From the NCBI GenBank assembly GCA_002633005.1, contig NMRA01000276.1, positions 13,414 to 75,413 of the forward strand: DNA of 62,000 nucleotides, given 5' to 3'. Positions 50,001 through 56,151 of this stretch are shown in pieces. The position numbers and the translations under genes were made by a program. Positions within the stretch are counted from its first letter, which is position 1. Every line of letters starts with the position of its first letter. A model generated the notes under the pieces. That model worked only from the letters and a program-made list of their open reading frames with translations. It had not been told where the DNA came from and ran no database searches. Source of the DNA: Phoronis australis. Taxonomy: Eukaryota > Phoronida > Phoronidae.

Positions 50001-53000
50001 ACTTTTCCATTTAAAGGAAATGTGCTACCTCTATGTATTGCCAAACACCCAAATCAGGAGACATGCTTTGCTTCGTGGGAGGAAAATCAACAAAGTGGCA
50101 AGCAGCTGATAGACTAAATTATGAAATTTGAAACTAAAAGAAAATGCTTTGATATCAACAGAAATTAAAAATCTTTACAAACAAGCCCAACAAATACCTA
50201 GTGGGCGGGTTGAATTCTGTTTCAGTGGCTGAGAACCACTTTCAATATTGTAATTAAGTCTGTTTATCTCCTACCAGGCCTCTTAAACTCAATAAAAGTA
50301 TATATTTTCAGAAAGTGGAAAGTCTGTAGAATTAGATTTTTGCCTTCTTAACGATAATGAATCGATTCATGTGACCGTAAATTTCCGTTAAAATTTAGCC
50401 AAAAAGAAAGGTACATTAATAGTAAAACAACTGTATGAATAACATGAACAAATCTTATTTCTTACATTAAATGATCAAGATGAAATCTCAAAACACTGTT
50501 AAAACCATTTTCTATATTATATATTTGTTTTCGTTTGACAAACTTTTGATATTTTTTGAAGAAAATCAAAAAGGTCCAATTTTTGAAAGGATTTTTCACA
50601 CAAAACAAAACCGAGCATTTTGAAAACCTATTGAAGAACAGTGCATATTATCTGAAAGTTTGACACGAGTCCCGATAAACCACTTCTAAGACCTGACGTT
50701 CCAAAATGAGCCAAATTTGGAACTTTTCTAGGGTATTACGTAATGTTAAGTATGAAAATTTGTCAACGACCAGTGCAAAAACAAAACTAAGAGGCAACTA
50801 CCCACAGACCCAGCTCCACACTGCAGTAGTTAATAGTAAACTCATTCACTACAAAAAAAGTAGTACAATTTACCACAATATAACGGTATTACGTGAAACA
50901 AACACAACAAACTGGCAGCATGAAAGTATAAGACCACATCTAAACCTGTACAAAAATCGCTATGAGTATTTCACACACCAGATTCTATTTCCTCGGATTC
51001 TTCACTGTCTCCATCACTCGCTAGTTGGACTTTCTTCTGTTTGACCTGCTGACTTTTCACCCGATGACCCGTAACAACCACACCAGTCTGTGCACGGCTC
51101 CTTTTAGCTAAGTACTCTTCTTTCTTAGCTTTCTTTTCCGCTATCTTGGTCAGTCTTTTCTTCAACCTATGGTAAAAACGAGAATTAATGAAGAAAATAA
51201 ATCCTCCTAATTGCATTACAAACAGGAGCGTTTACAAAATTCAACATTCAGTTGACAACAGTGATTTGGGAGTTGCAAGACAGGGGCTCTGCCACACTTG
51301 TAGTGAGCCCATCAATTCATACTGAACAAAACATAATTTTACACAGAATAAAAAGTACTCTTCCTTATTGTCTAGTATACATTGTGGAAAAACTATTTTA
51401 AAATCCTGTCAAGCAGACAAGCTTCCCTCACGATGTTGTTAGGTACTGCAAGATGTACCATTAACAAGCAGACAAGCTTCCCTCATGATGTTGTTAGGTA
51501 CTGCAAGATGTACCATTAACAAGCTGTTAGTGAAAGTTACCTTCCCTCATGATTGTTTCGCTCTATTAAACTTGCCTACAAAGACATGATTGCATAATCC
51601 CTATAAAACTTGCCTACAAAGACATGATTGCATAATCCCTATAAAACTTGTCTACAAAGACAAGATTGCATAATTCCTATAAAACTTGCCTTCAAAGACA
51701 TGATTGTTAAGCCCCATAAAACCACATTACAAGGGGTAGTGGTGTCTCAGATAATGTGTTTACGTTTTGGTTTCATGTTTGACTTCCAGCAATGATAAGC
51801 CGTCTGCAAGTGGAATGTGACTGTGCATTCCGTTATGTCAACTTTTGCATTTTGGTCATTTAATCACAGATTAGCTCGCGTTGACCACAATGGTGTGCTT
51901 TTTGTCAGAATCGACTCAAATTTGCCAAAGATATGCCTACATATCAATATTAAACCAAAGTACACATTCCCGCAGATATCATATTAACACGAACAAAGTA
52001 AAATATACAGGTGTTTATTGTTTCCTTTGCTTGCAGAAATTATTTTATGTGCGTAAGTGCTATTAGTGTCATATACACTTTTTTAAAATACTAACATCAT
52101 CGATTCTATTTTCATGAAATATTCAACATTTATAAAATTTGAAAGTATATTCTTTTGAAAATACCAAAGTCTATTTGTAACAGCTGACATAACATTCAAG
52201 GTCTTTTTTTATAGCATTTGGATTTGGGATTTACATGATTTTTAAAATTATTGTCATAACAAAACTTTGCAGACTAGCCATCTGATTTAAACAAAAGCTT
52301 TGAGCATGAGCATTCCAAATTTTATGAATAAAGAAGCAAAGGGTCCTTCAATACCAAGAACTTTTGTTGCGGAACCCCTGGTAGTAGAAAAAATAAATTT
52401 ATGGCATCAAATTACTCTACATGAAGAAACAAAGCTACCAGTATGTGTATGGCACAGTTCACACTCTCGGCACATTTAAAATAGTTCCAAAGAACAGTAC
52501 TGATTGTGGCCTGGCATACAGATGGTGTCGTCACCCAGGGTCTTGTTACCAGTTGTGTAAACAAACTGGGAACCAGGATTTTAATTGACCTACCCTTCTG
52601 AAATGAGTTCACAGTCTGAGCGTAATCAAGCTTAGAATTTTCTAAAATATTATCCGACGGTCCCCATTTCCAGAGCTTCAACAGCAAGCATTATAATTTG
52701 GTGCTGCACATCTTTCAAGGAAAAACAACAAAATTCAATTCCACCAGTCCGTCATATTGCACCCAAATTAGTAAAATTTTACTGTACATAAAAAACAAGA
52801 AACAAATTGAGAAGCCAGTATGTTGAGGATATTCCTTTCACACAAACCTTTTCTTTTGATTACTGCTCAGCTTCTTGGACACCTCACCTAAAACAAAATG
52901 AGACAAACTGAAAAGCTTTGTCACATACGTCAACTACACCACGTCTCTAAGTTAGGATGATCAAACGAATACTACGCAATACTAAACACTGCTTTAAGCT

Positions 53001-54149
53001 TAAAACTGACTAGGAGGACACTTTCAATCCGAGCACAATCCTAGGTCGCTTTTTTAACTCAAGTTGAATTTTCCACTTGACTACATCCCTGGAAAAATAT
53101 TGTACATACAAAATGATATCAACTTTGTACACTTGAGAAGTGACATCATTCATATTCACCTTTAATATCAACTGACAACTATAAATAAACTCGCTAACAC
53201 CTACTACTTCAATTACTAATTAAGCAACTTCTCGTGAAAGCTATTTCGCAAAGACCAATGCGGCACTGCTGGTAACACTTCAATTTAGTGGGTAACACTA
53301 ACACTGTTGATCGTGCACCAAGACAGCGACCACCATCCTACAGGCACCCGCAGTAGGACACCAAGACAGTGACCACCATCCTACAGGCACCCGCAGTAGG
53401 ACTGTGGCTCAACCTCCCATAGGCGCTTCATACATCGGAAGCTTTTTGGCGAATTATGCCTCGCACTGACTAAAACGTCAAAGTCACTTACCTTTTGCGC
53501 CTAGAGGGTGTCAGAGATTGACGGTGGGTTTTTTTAAAAGGTAGCTATGCTTTGAGATTGTGCGTAGATGGAGAGTGAATAATTAAACCCAGTAAAAACA
53601 GTAATAGTCATTTACAAAGGATTGCCTCTTCAAAACTTTTTCTTAAGAAAAAACATGAGAATGCGTGTTCTCGCAGACAAATATCATCCTCGAAAACACT
53701 TGACATCTCGTGGACATGATTTTGGCTCGTGTTATGGCGGACACGTGTGGTTTTGTAGAGGAGTAGAGGATTCAGAAAATAGTACTGAAGTATGTACATT
53801 AATAGAGTTGGACTGCAAGCAATGCTATTTATAACAACGTGACTTTGAGGTTTTAATCAGTGCGAAGCATAATTCTTCCGGCGTATAAAGCACCTATGTA
53901 GCTCCAGCGACAACGTCTGCCTGGCACTGGCAGTGCCCGTCGACTCGTCGAGACTGTCTGTGACTGTGGTCACTAGCTATCGTGCACCAAGATAGACTCG
54001 CACAAAACACAACATAGTATACCCTCCGAAGCTCCACTGCTTCCAGATCCTACTAAAAACTTTCCCGTAACAACAGGATCTCGCTGCTTGCGGGTTTTCC
54101 GTCCTGGGCCCGACTTCGGCCGCTCTGTGAAGTCACGCTTTCGTCCCAT
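13489..54149 (-). CDS. NOP2: NOP2/NSUN1, 28S rRNA (cytosine-C5) methyltransferase, 15 exons
   Basis: NOP2 methylates a cytosine in large-subunit rRNA with S-adenosylmethionine and is needed for 60S ribosome assembly in the nucleolus. Exons, 5' to 3' on the minus strand: 54149-54023, 52887-52848, 51166-50979, 49586-49438, 48040-47867, 46510-46455, 40142-40040, 38145-37968, 33111-32971, 29658-29519, 25296-25207, 24223-24101, 15422-15325, 14938-14814, 14018-13489. All junctions have GT/AG sites with compatible phases; total 753 codons plus stop. Order of regions: basic N-terminus, acidic segment (about residues 100-226), N1-type domain, Rossmann methyltransferase core with [18 protein letters not shown] and STCS, then a Lys-rich tail of 175 residues. 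The human protein is somewhat longer; a conserved stretch before SRKEYL is missing here. Identity is firm; the exon 6 end is the least certain boundary. Confidence 0.95.
14019..14813 (-). other. NOP2: NOP2 intron 14
   Basis: GTCTGC donor and TAG acceptor. Contains a three-copy 39-bp repeat (14588-14704) and otherwise unremarkable AT-rich DNA. Confidence 0.75.
14588..14704. repeat. 39-bp tandem repeat, 3 copies
   Basis: Three almost identical units start with GTCATGATCGAGACCGGCAG at 14588, 14627 and 14666. The period is a multiple of three, which is why an open frame crosses it. It lies inside NOP2 intron 14. Confidence 0.9.
14814..14938 (-). CDS. NOP2: NOP2 exon 14
   Basis: The exon encodes [18 protein letters not shown], then [18 protein letters not shown], the conserved end of the methyltransferase fold. 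It starts after TTTGCAG and stops before GTCTGC, phase 2 in and phase 1 out. The usual Arg before the Phe is Thr here. Confidence 0.92.
14946..15109. repeat. 77-bp direct duplication beside exon 14
   Basis: The segment TACAAAGAGAGTGAGGGTC... begins at 14951 and again at 15028, with the second copy a few bases longer. The first copy starts within about 12 bp of the exon 14 acceptor. Confidence 0.85.
15325..15422 (-). CDS. NOP2: NOP2 exon 13
   Basis: Encodes [15 protein letters not shown] and [17 protein letters not shown], directly after the motif VI exon. Acceptor TTTTAG, donor GTGAGT, phase 0 in and phase 2 out. Confidence 0.95.
15790..16515 (+). repeat. Modular CTCF-motif repeat, copy in intron 12
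   Basis: Contains CACTAGGGGGC-type sites near 15920, 16039 and 16345, text shared with the intron 10 copies (AAATTTCATGAAAAT, GGAGATACAG-like) and the characteristic end CATAAATATGTGGGCGCATAAAA at about 16500-16523 that closes other copies. Confidence 0.6.
16680..19449 (+). mobile_element. L1-like LINE reverse-transcriptase relic
   Basis: Plus-strand fragments in several frames follow LINE order. [17 protein letters not shown] and the LEKRN-like segment come first (16706-16940). [16 protein letters not shown] follows at about 17544, then [14 protein letters not shown] near 17940, [10 protein letters not shown] at 18115 and the catalytic YADDT at 18223. [11 protein letters not shown] lies at 18319, a GGLKMPHI block at 18724 and a C-terminal segment at 19216-19449. 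Stops and frameshifts break the frame and an A-tract at 17987 lies in it, so the element is dead. An N-terminal endonuclease was not found, so it is probably 5' truncated. The motifs suit the L1/Tx1 group, but the clade is an inference. Confidence 0.85.
16950..17448. mobile_element. TA-flanked MITE inserted in the LINE
   Basis: Inverted ends CCGTATTCGCCGTAATAACT and its complement bound an element of about 500 bp with TA on each side. It separates two LINE coding fragments that are contiguous in related elements, proving a later insertion. TA target sites are typical of Tc1/mariner-type MITEs. The core, with TAGCGCACGCTTCCTGGCC, recurs at 20369-20390. Confidence 0.8.
19449..20790. mobile_element. 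Second copy of the CCGTATTCGCC MITE family, complex
   Basis: The left end CTGTATTCGCCCTAATAAAT at 19449 interrupts the LINE C-terminal frame. The core matching 16950-17448 appears near 20345-20410. Blocks at 19498-19770 and 20505-20765 are direct duplicates of each other. No matching right end was found, so the boundary is approximate. It may be a longer family member or several insertions. Confidence 0.5.
20791..23047. other. Unassigned intron 12 sequence
   Basis: AT-rich DNA with no named repeat. Open frames at 20819-21130, 21891-22118 and 22465-22719 lack domain content, splice support or similarity that I recognise. Confidence 0.35.
23048..23158. repeat. 111-bp inverted repeat
   Basis: ACAGCTTATTATTTAAAATGA at the left is the exact complement of the last 21 bases at the right, around a loop of about 70 bp. 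Possibly a small MITE. Confidence 0.75.
23462..24075. repeat. Diverged copy of the 19790-20340 repeat
   Basis: Shares long blocks with 19790-20340, including AAGTTCC-GTGGAGTC, ACAAATCTGTGCTACATC and CATGAATGGATA, in the same orientation. It ends about 25 bp before the exon 12 donor side of NOP2. Confidence 0.7.
24101..24223 (-). CDS. NOP2: NOP2 exon 12 (motif VI, catalytic Cys)
   Basis: Encodes 41 residues starting [17 protein letters not shown] and ending [12 protein letters not shown]. The Cys of TCS is the nucleophile that attacks cytosine C6 in RNA m5C methyltransferases of this family. Acceptor TTGTAG, donor GTATGT, phase 0 at both ends. Confidence 0.95.
24224..25206 (-). other. NOP2: NOP2 intron 11
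   Basis: Short intron of about 1 kb holding a five-copy 42-bp tandem array and otherwise unique sequence. Confidence 0.8.
24637..24842. repeat. 42-bp tandem repeat, 5 copies
   Basis: Units starting TTGTACCAGGTCGTTTGGCC occur at 24637, 24679, 24721, 24763 and 24805 with only one to three differences. The period is a multiple of three, so both strands stay open. Confidence 0.95.
25207..25296 (-). CDS. NOP2: NOP2 exon 11 (motif IV)
   Basis: Thirty codons, phase 0 at both ends: [18 protein letters not shown] and then [18 protein letters not shown] is motif IV, whose Cys helps release the product in this family. Acceptor CTAG, donor GTAACA. Confidence 0.95.
25440..29370 (+). repeat. Tandemly amplified modular repeat with CTCF-like sites
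   Basis: Three module types alternate, each opened by a near-identical motif: TTGCCACTAGGGGGCACA, CTGCCACTAGGAGGCGCCAC and ATGGCCACTAGGTGGCGCAA. They are separated by 100-170 bp of related text (AAATTTTATGAAAATNC, GGTTTAGGAGATACAGC, TTGGTTGATAGAGGGGTGGA). Motifs occur near 25711, 26650, 26800, 27088, 27310, 27471, 27630, 27741, 27890, 28030, 28190, 28335, 28480, 28610, 28755, 29000 and 29138. The block ends twice in GACGCCGG-rich DNA and ATAAATATGTGGG (28975 and 29345). At a larger scale 25497-27235 and the following 1.75 kb are parallel copies. No coding capacity is seen. Confidence 0.85.
25996..26505. mobile_element. hAT-like MITE with CAGGGCTTGGAAT ends
   Basis: Begins CAGGGCTTGGAATG and ends ATTCCAAGCCCTG. 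The interior of about 480 bp is non-coding with CCGCGGAAA-rich subterminal sequence. It splits one module of the surrounding repeat, so it is younger. Flanks are A-rich, hiding the exact target duplication. A sister copy lies at 41188-41692. Confidence 0.85.
29519..29658 (-). CDS. NOP2: NOP2 exon 10
   Basis: Encodes [18 protein letters not shown] and then [16 protein letters not shown]...[14 protein letters not shown] includes motif II/III residues that contact S-adenosylmethionine. The acceptor CTTATAG completes a GCG codon; the donor is GTGAGT in phase 0. Confidence 0.96.
30053..30110 (+). mobile_element. Partial CAGGGCTTGGAAT MITE terminus
   Basis: CAGGGCTTGGAATGACCCACGA and the next bases match the left end of 25996-26505. 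No partner right end follows, so it is a fragment. Confidence 0.5.
30692..30860. repeat. 170-bp near-perfect palindrome
   Basis: Arms of about 78 bp (30692-30769 and 30780-30860) are complementary with few mismatches around a 10-base loop. The arm includes AACAACAATCATGGATCACT. Transcribed within the NOP2 pre-mRNA it would fold into a long hairpin. It may be a foldback MITE or a small-RNA precursor. Confidence 0.85.
31451..31626. repeat. 30-bp tandem repeat, 6 copies
   Basis: Six units beginning ACTTTTGTTATTTGAATGTT at exact 30-bp spacing, the last truncated. Perfect in the first five copies. Confidence 0.95.
31845..32075. mobile_element. Degraded CAGGGCTTGGAAT-family MITE
   Basis: Matches the interior of 25996-26505 (CCTCCGAAACATAAAGAGCA, TTTTCACGGAAATAT, CCGTGTTTC) and ends AATTCCCAGCCTTG. 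The left end is eroded (AAATTCCAGCCCCTG). Confidence 0.6.
32240..32765 (+). repeat. Modular CTCF-motif repeat, copy in intron 9
   Basis: Three modules in the usual order: TTGCCACTAGGGGGCAAA at 32262, CTGCTACTAGGAGGCGCCAT at 32406 and ATGGCCACTAGGTGGCGCAA at 32571. It closes with ATATAAATATGTGGGAGCAT. Confidence 0.8.
32971..33111 (-). CDS. NOP2: NOP2 exon 9 (motif I)
   Basis: Encodes [18 protein letters not shown] and then [35 protein letters not shown] is motif I, the S-adenosylmethionine-binding loop. Acceptor TATAG, donor GTCAGT, phase 1 at both ends. Confidence 0.97.
   Translation of the reverse strand: MPHPSTWQDTICYKGAPASCQSWLWLRKRMKESWTCQQRLVERPLT
33660..33862. repeat. Three imperfect GTGGGTAG-containing repeats
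   Basis: The motif ATTGTGGGTAG or GCATCGTGGGTAG followed by AGATACTRCC recurs at about 33668, 33733 and 33812, with GCGTCACGAAG and ACTATGACCA between. Old tandem repeat of about 70-80 bp. Confidence 0.55.
33884..36093. mobile_element. hAT-like element, 2.2 kb, non-autonomous
   Basis: The ends CAGGGCTCGACATAACG and TAGGGTTGAGCCCTG form terminal inverted repeats. Both subterminal regions carry arrays of GCGACCTGG and GCGAGCTG words, including the palindrome GGTCGCATTTGCGACC at 33907, that may be transposase-binding sites. The interior has no long reading frame. Flanks share TACAG. Relatives lie at 54920-58086, 56152-57710 and 59042-60087. Confidence 0.8.
36841..36951. repeat. 16-bp tandem repeat, 7 copies
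   Basis: Unit TAAAAATGATCGCTAG, with one or two changes per copy and one copy a base short. Confidence 0.9.
37700..37895. repeat. Imperfect duplication of about 100 bp
   Basis: GGATCTCACTTC ... ACCACCATGCTCCTTTCGA and GGATCTCACTTC ... ACCACCACGCTCCTTTCAA form two successive GC-rich copies near exon 8. Confidence 0.5.
37968..38145 (-). CDS. NOP2: NOP2 exon 8
   Basis: Encodes [18 protein letters not shown] and [18 protein letters not shown]...[18 protein letters not shown]. This is the conserved RNA-binding N1 region before the Rossmann fold. Acceptor TTTTAG, donor GTGAGT, phase 0 in and phase 1 out. Confidence 0.97.
38146..40039 (-). other. NOP2: NOP2 intron 7
   Basis: Contains the 78-bp tandem block at 38263-38535. 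The remainder, 38536-40039, shows no recognisable element. Confidence 0.75.
38263..38535. repeat. About 78-bp tandem repeat, 3.5 copies
   Basis: TTAGGGGTCATTCATAATGT starts units at about 38267, 38329, 38409 and 38489, each continuing with CAGTCTGCTGCAAGT. The first unit is shorter by an internal deletion. Confidence 0.9.
40040..40142 (-). CDS. NOP2: NOP2 exon 7
   Basis: Encodes [20 protein letters not shown] and [14 protein letters not shown], matching the helix before the N1 domain in other NOP2 proteins. Acceptor GCTGTAG, donor GTAAGG. Phase 2 in, so two bases come from the preceding exon. Confidence 0.95.
41188..41692. mobile_element. hAT-like MITE with CAGGGCTTGGAAT ends
   Basis: CAGGGCTTGGAATG to ATTCCAAGCCCTG, about 505 bp, closely similar to 25996-26505 throughout. 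AAGACA occurs on both sides (left AAGACACA, right AAGACATA), suggesting an 8-bp target duplication typical of hAT. Confidence 0.85.
42870..43410 (+). repeat. Modular CTCF-motif repeat, copy in intron 6
   Basis: GGCCACTAGATGGTGCAA at 42948, CCACAAGGGGGCACAG at 43081 and TTGCCACTAGGGGGCACA at 43227, ending in ATAAATATGAGGGCTCATAAAA near 43392. Confidence 0.75.
43411..44870. other. Unassigned intron 6 sequence
   Basis: No exon fitting NOP2 was found in any minus-strand frame. A minus-strand segment at 44410-44690 faintly resembles a THAP domain but lacks key ligands. Confidence 0.3.
44871..44975. repeat. 21-bp tandem repeat, 5 copies, running into a gap
   Basis: Units close to CCATCAAAAGGCCCATCCTTC repeat until the N run begins at 44976, so the true length is unknown. 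Confidence 0.9.
44976..45032. other. Assembly gap (57 N)
   Basis: The gap sits between two unrelated tandem arrays, a typical place for collapse. Real missing length may be much larger. Confidence 0.95.
45033..46085. repeat. 66-bp tandem array, 15 identical-looking copies plus one degenerate
   Basis: Units starting AGTGTGCTGCCTATAACTAC recur every 66 bp from 45033 to 46022 with no differences that I could see. A diverged sixteenth copy occupies 46023-46085. Such uniformity means recent expansion or homogenisation. Confidence 0.97.
46455..46510 (-). CDS. NOP2: NOP2 exon 6
   Basis: Encodes [18 protein letters not shown], matching the LLPIERAARK segment of vertebrate NOP2. Acceptor CTTTGTAG in phase 0. 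Two donors are possible: GTAAGC after GATGT (chosen, phase 2, in frame with exon 7) or GTGTAA two bases earlier. Confidence 0.8.
46735..47637 (-). mobile_element. Penelope-like element fragment with inverted terminal repeats
   Basis: Two inverted repeats of about 135-140 bp (46735-46868 and 47497-47637, sharing CTAGGTCAGTTACTGTATCT and TCCGTTACGTTC-like blocks) enclose a minus-strand frame for a GIY-YIG nuclease. Inverted or tandem terminal repeats and frequent 5' truncation are known for Penelope-like elements. No reverse transcriptase is present, so this copy is truncated. Confidence 0.75.
47027..47479 (-). CDS. GIY-YIG endonuclease domain of Penelope-like element
   Basis: A frame of 150 codons reads [36 protein letters not shown] and later [18 protein letters not shown]. 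The Y-x-F and YIG elements, the Arg-Arg helix (SRRLSMHL) and the catalytic Glu region (LESLLI) follow the GIY-YIG plan that forms the C-terminal nuclease of Penelope-type retroelements. The N-terminal reverse transcriptase is missing and the start Met is not meaningful. The terminal repeat begins just beyond. Lack of internal stops means the insertion is not very old. The encoded segment is not part of NOP2. Confidence 0.75.
   Translation of the reverse strand: MFHSVKVCKPDDYLDVIIYYRNRKSSNLIIKNNISKAKVRPVSQCSVVYEFVCPMNGLRSNVKQCYIGQTVCSLSRRLSMHLQKGAIQDRFLQCHECKITRQEIVENTSIRYVEQGVLCLKVLESLLIAFERPVLNVQQTGSRRTLHLFA
47867..48040 (-). CDS. NOP2: NOP2 exon 5 (acidic)
   Basis: Fifty-eight codons, phase 0 at both ends, from [16 protein letters not shown] to SNVQDSDEE. 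About half the residues are Asp, Glu or Ser, matching the acidic region of NOP2. Acceptor TTTCAG, donor GTATTA. Confidence 0.88.
48041..49437 (-). other. NOP2: NOP2 intron 4
   Basis: About 1.4 kb of AT-rich DNA. Nothing specific is recognised. The 48709-48954 part shares words (AGTGTAAAA, TTTATG-CTGCC-AGTATCTG) with hAT-like interiors. Confidence 0.6.
49438..49586 (-). CDS. NOP2: NOP2 exon 4 (acidic)
   Basis: Encodes [38 protein letters not shown] and [11 protein letters not shown]. Acceptor TGTGTAG, donor GTAAGT, phase 1 in and phase 0 out. Confidence 0.88.
49587..50978 (-). other. NOP2: NOP2 intron 3
   Basis: About 1.4 kb, AT-rich, no recognisable repeat or gene. Confidence 0.6.
50979..51166 (-). 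CDS. NOP2: NOP2 exon 3 (basic)
   Basis: Encodes [36 protein letters not shown] and ends [14 protein letters not shown]. The basic helix resembles nucleolar targeting segments. Acceptor ACCATAG, donor GTGTGT, phase 2 in and phase 1 out. Confidence 0.88.
51167..52847 (-). other. NOP2: NOP2 intron 2
   Basis: Contains tandem blocks at 51409-51715. Remaining AT-rich DNA shows nothing. Confidence 0.65.
51409..51715. repeat. Two adjacent tandem repeats (about 56 bp x2, 38 bp x4)
   Basis: CAGACAAGCTTCCCTCA(C/T)GATG repeats twice from 51414. Then AAAACTTGCCTACAAAGACA-type units repeat four times from about 51566 at 38-bp spacing. Confidence 0.9.
52848..52887 (-). CDS. NOP2: NOP2 exon 2 (microexon)
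   Basis: A 40-nt exon encoding [12 protein letters not shown] plus split codons on both sides. Acceptor TTTTAG, donor GTTTGT. It joins exons 1 and 3 in frame, which is the main support. Confidence 0.75.
52888..54022 (-). other. NOP2: NOP2 intron 1
   Basis: Includes a 43-bp direct duplication (53316-53401, CACCAAGACAGCGACCACCA). Otherwise unassigned. Confidence 0.65.
54023..54149 (-). CDS. NOP2: NOP2 exon 1
   Basis: Starts [20 protein letters not shown], very like the MGRK...GPGRKARKQ start of vertebrate NOP2, which fixes the start codon although the frame is open 26 codons further upstream. The donor GTATAC after TCGGAGG is a choice among several; it gives phase 1, as exon 2 needs. Confidence 0.88.
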
Positions 54150-54230
54150 TTTAGCGTAAAATGAAAGAACGGAAACAGCATGTAACACGCGTGTTGCGCA
54201 GGCTAAATGAAGACTTCCGGTTTCCACATT
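54150..54230 (-). promoter_or_regulatory. NOP2: Likely NOP2 core promoter with ETS-type site
   Basis: CCGGAAGT lies on the minus strand at 54213-54220, about 65 bp upstream of the ATG, followed by CpG-containing sequence and a pyrimidine-rich TTTCCGTTCTTTC. ETS/GABP sites near the start are common in ribosome-biogenesis genes. The transcription start is inferred, not seen. Confidence 0.45.
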
Positions 54231-54479
54231 GGATTTGGAAAACCGAAAACCAGTCGAAAGTAGTGGAGCAGAACTTGGGAATTTGTGTGAAAAAGCTATG
54301 TTTTTTGTCTGTGTCTATTTTTAGAAGTGTTAGGGTGAAGATAATCAGGTAAATTACCCATAACTTTACTAATTTTAAATACCAAGCTTCTGATACTGGG
54401 TTCAGGTGCTTACGGGCAGACAACGTTTCAGACAGTAGGGCCTAGAAGATGCGAGAAATTTACCGAAAACCGTAACATC

Positions 54480-54870
54480 GCAGTTACTTGTGCAGCATCT
54501 CCTAAACTCTGCATGGTTTTTGTAAAATTTGGTAAGTATATTTTGTGAAGGTCACAACGACTTTATGATGAATCCGGCGACCACTCTGCCCCCTATTGCC
54601 AATTTTATATTTTCCAATTTCTTAGATTTGCATCTGGGGTTTCTTGATGGACTTTTTTATTAAATTTGAAAAAATATTTCTATTAAAAAAGCTGTTACAA
54701 GTTTAAGATTTCATGTATGGATTTGACGTACTCGTAATGTATATCACCTAGTCGTGGTCTTACTAATTATTTTTGATTTTTTGCGTCCATGGCTCTATTG
54801 GAAAACCCATTCTTCTAAGGATCCATGTAAAAATTGGTACAAGTGTGGTAAACTCCCCCGAGCTGGCATT
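54480..54870 (-). repeat. Modular CTCF-motif repeat, inverted diverged copy
   Basis: Reading the minus strand gives AAAATTGGCAATAGGGGGCAG at 54586-54606 and text like the intron 10 modules (AAAATTTTACAAAAACC, TTTAGGAGATGCTGC). It lies just upstream of NOP2. Confidence 0.5.
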
Positions 54871-56151
54871 TCGTTGTAACACTGGTAAAGAGTACTCGCA
54901 GCGCACTGTTCAGTCAAGGCAGGTCTTGACATTAACGAACTGTAGGTCGCATTTGCGACCTGAAATTTGGAAATACGAGCTGAGATTTTTGTCACCTCAT
55001 ATCAAGTTGCAAAATGCCACCTGGAATATCCGACGTATGCGAGCTGAGTTTTTACACTTCTCGGCAGATACGTGGCAAATATATAGCAACTCTTGTGAAT
55101 CCAACAGTGTTGTTGCCAAATCAATTTCAAAAGAACACTAATTGAGAACAGCCCTCCCGATAACTTGTAAGCATGTTGTGTGAACATGGGATAATGCGTT
55201 TCATTGGTTAACGTTTACAGGTACTTTTGCAAATTTCCGGATTCGTTGAAGAAATTTTTGTCACACGGCATAACACGTGCTAAAACGTCACAAAAACAGT
55301 GGTGTTTCTACTAGTTCTTAAGCGATCAACTTGCTTAAGTTTGTGGTGGAAAAACGTGTTTATTTTTCACGTAAGATGTCCTTGTTACATGTAACAAATA
55401 TCCACGACAATAACCCTGATATTGCACTGCAGCACTGGTCGGTCCCGTTGTTAGCGCGCAAGCCATCCTGGCAGACAATCATGCATCTCGATTTTTATCG
55501 ATAAGACAACAAATGTGAAAATGATAACCCTATTTATCGCCAAACGACGGCCACGTCTTTACTTTCAGTAAAGTATTTTTTAGGTTGCCAAGAAATTCTC
55601 AAACCCCTTTACTTGTTTCTGGGACTATATACGTGCGCGAATTATGATTTTTCTTTCACAAGATGTTACCAACGTAAAGTGTAGGCCTACTCTAGTGATT
55701 CAAGTGAACTCACGTGTGCGCACCACTCCAAAGCTACACACCAAAAGAGAACAGTGACAGTCCTAAATGAAAGAGTATACTGACATTTTTGGCTCTTTTA
55801 AGCATCCGGGTACCCGGAAGTGATTCTTATTCCGATGTTTTCCAGGGTCGATGTTTCCTAAACCTGATATTCATCTATGCCCGTAGCTAGCTATTGCAAC
55901 TAAACGAGTAGATGTGAAATTTTGGTAAGCGAACTTTTTATTCTTCTTTTCTTACTTACCCGCAGCAATTTTTCGCTCCCACTGTCGGCGTAAAATGTTC
56001 AGACTCCGATAGAAACAATCTTGTTCCGGCTAAAGCGGGGAATTAAAAATAAAATTATTCCGGGTGGCTAAAAAGGGTACAGTGTAGGTGGTAACGATAC
56101 CCAAAAAGTCACCCCTACTAGATGGAGTTTGCCTCACAAAATCATATTATA

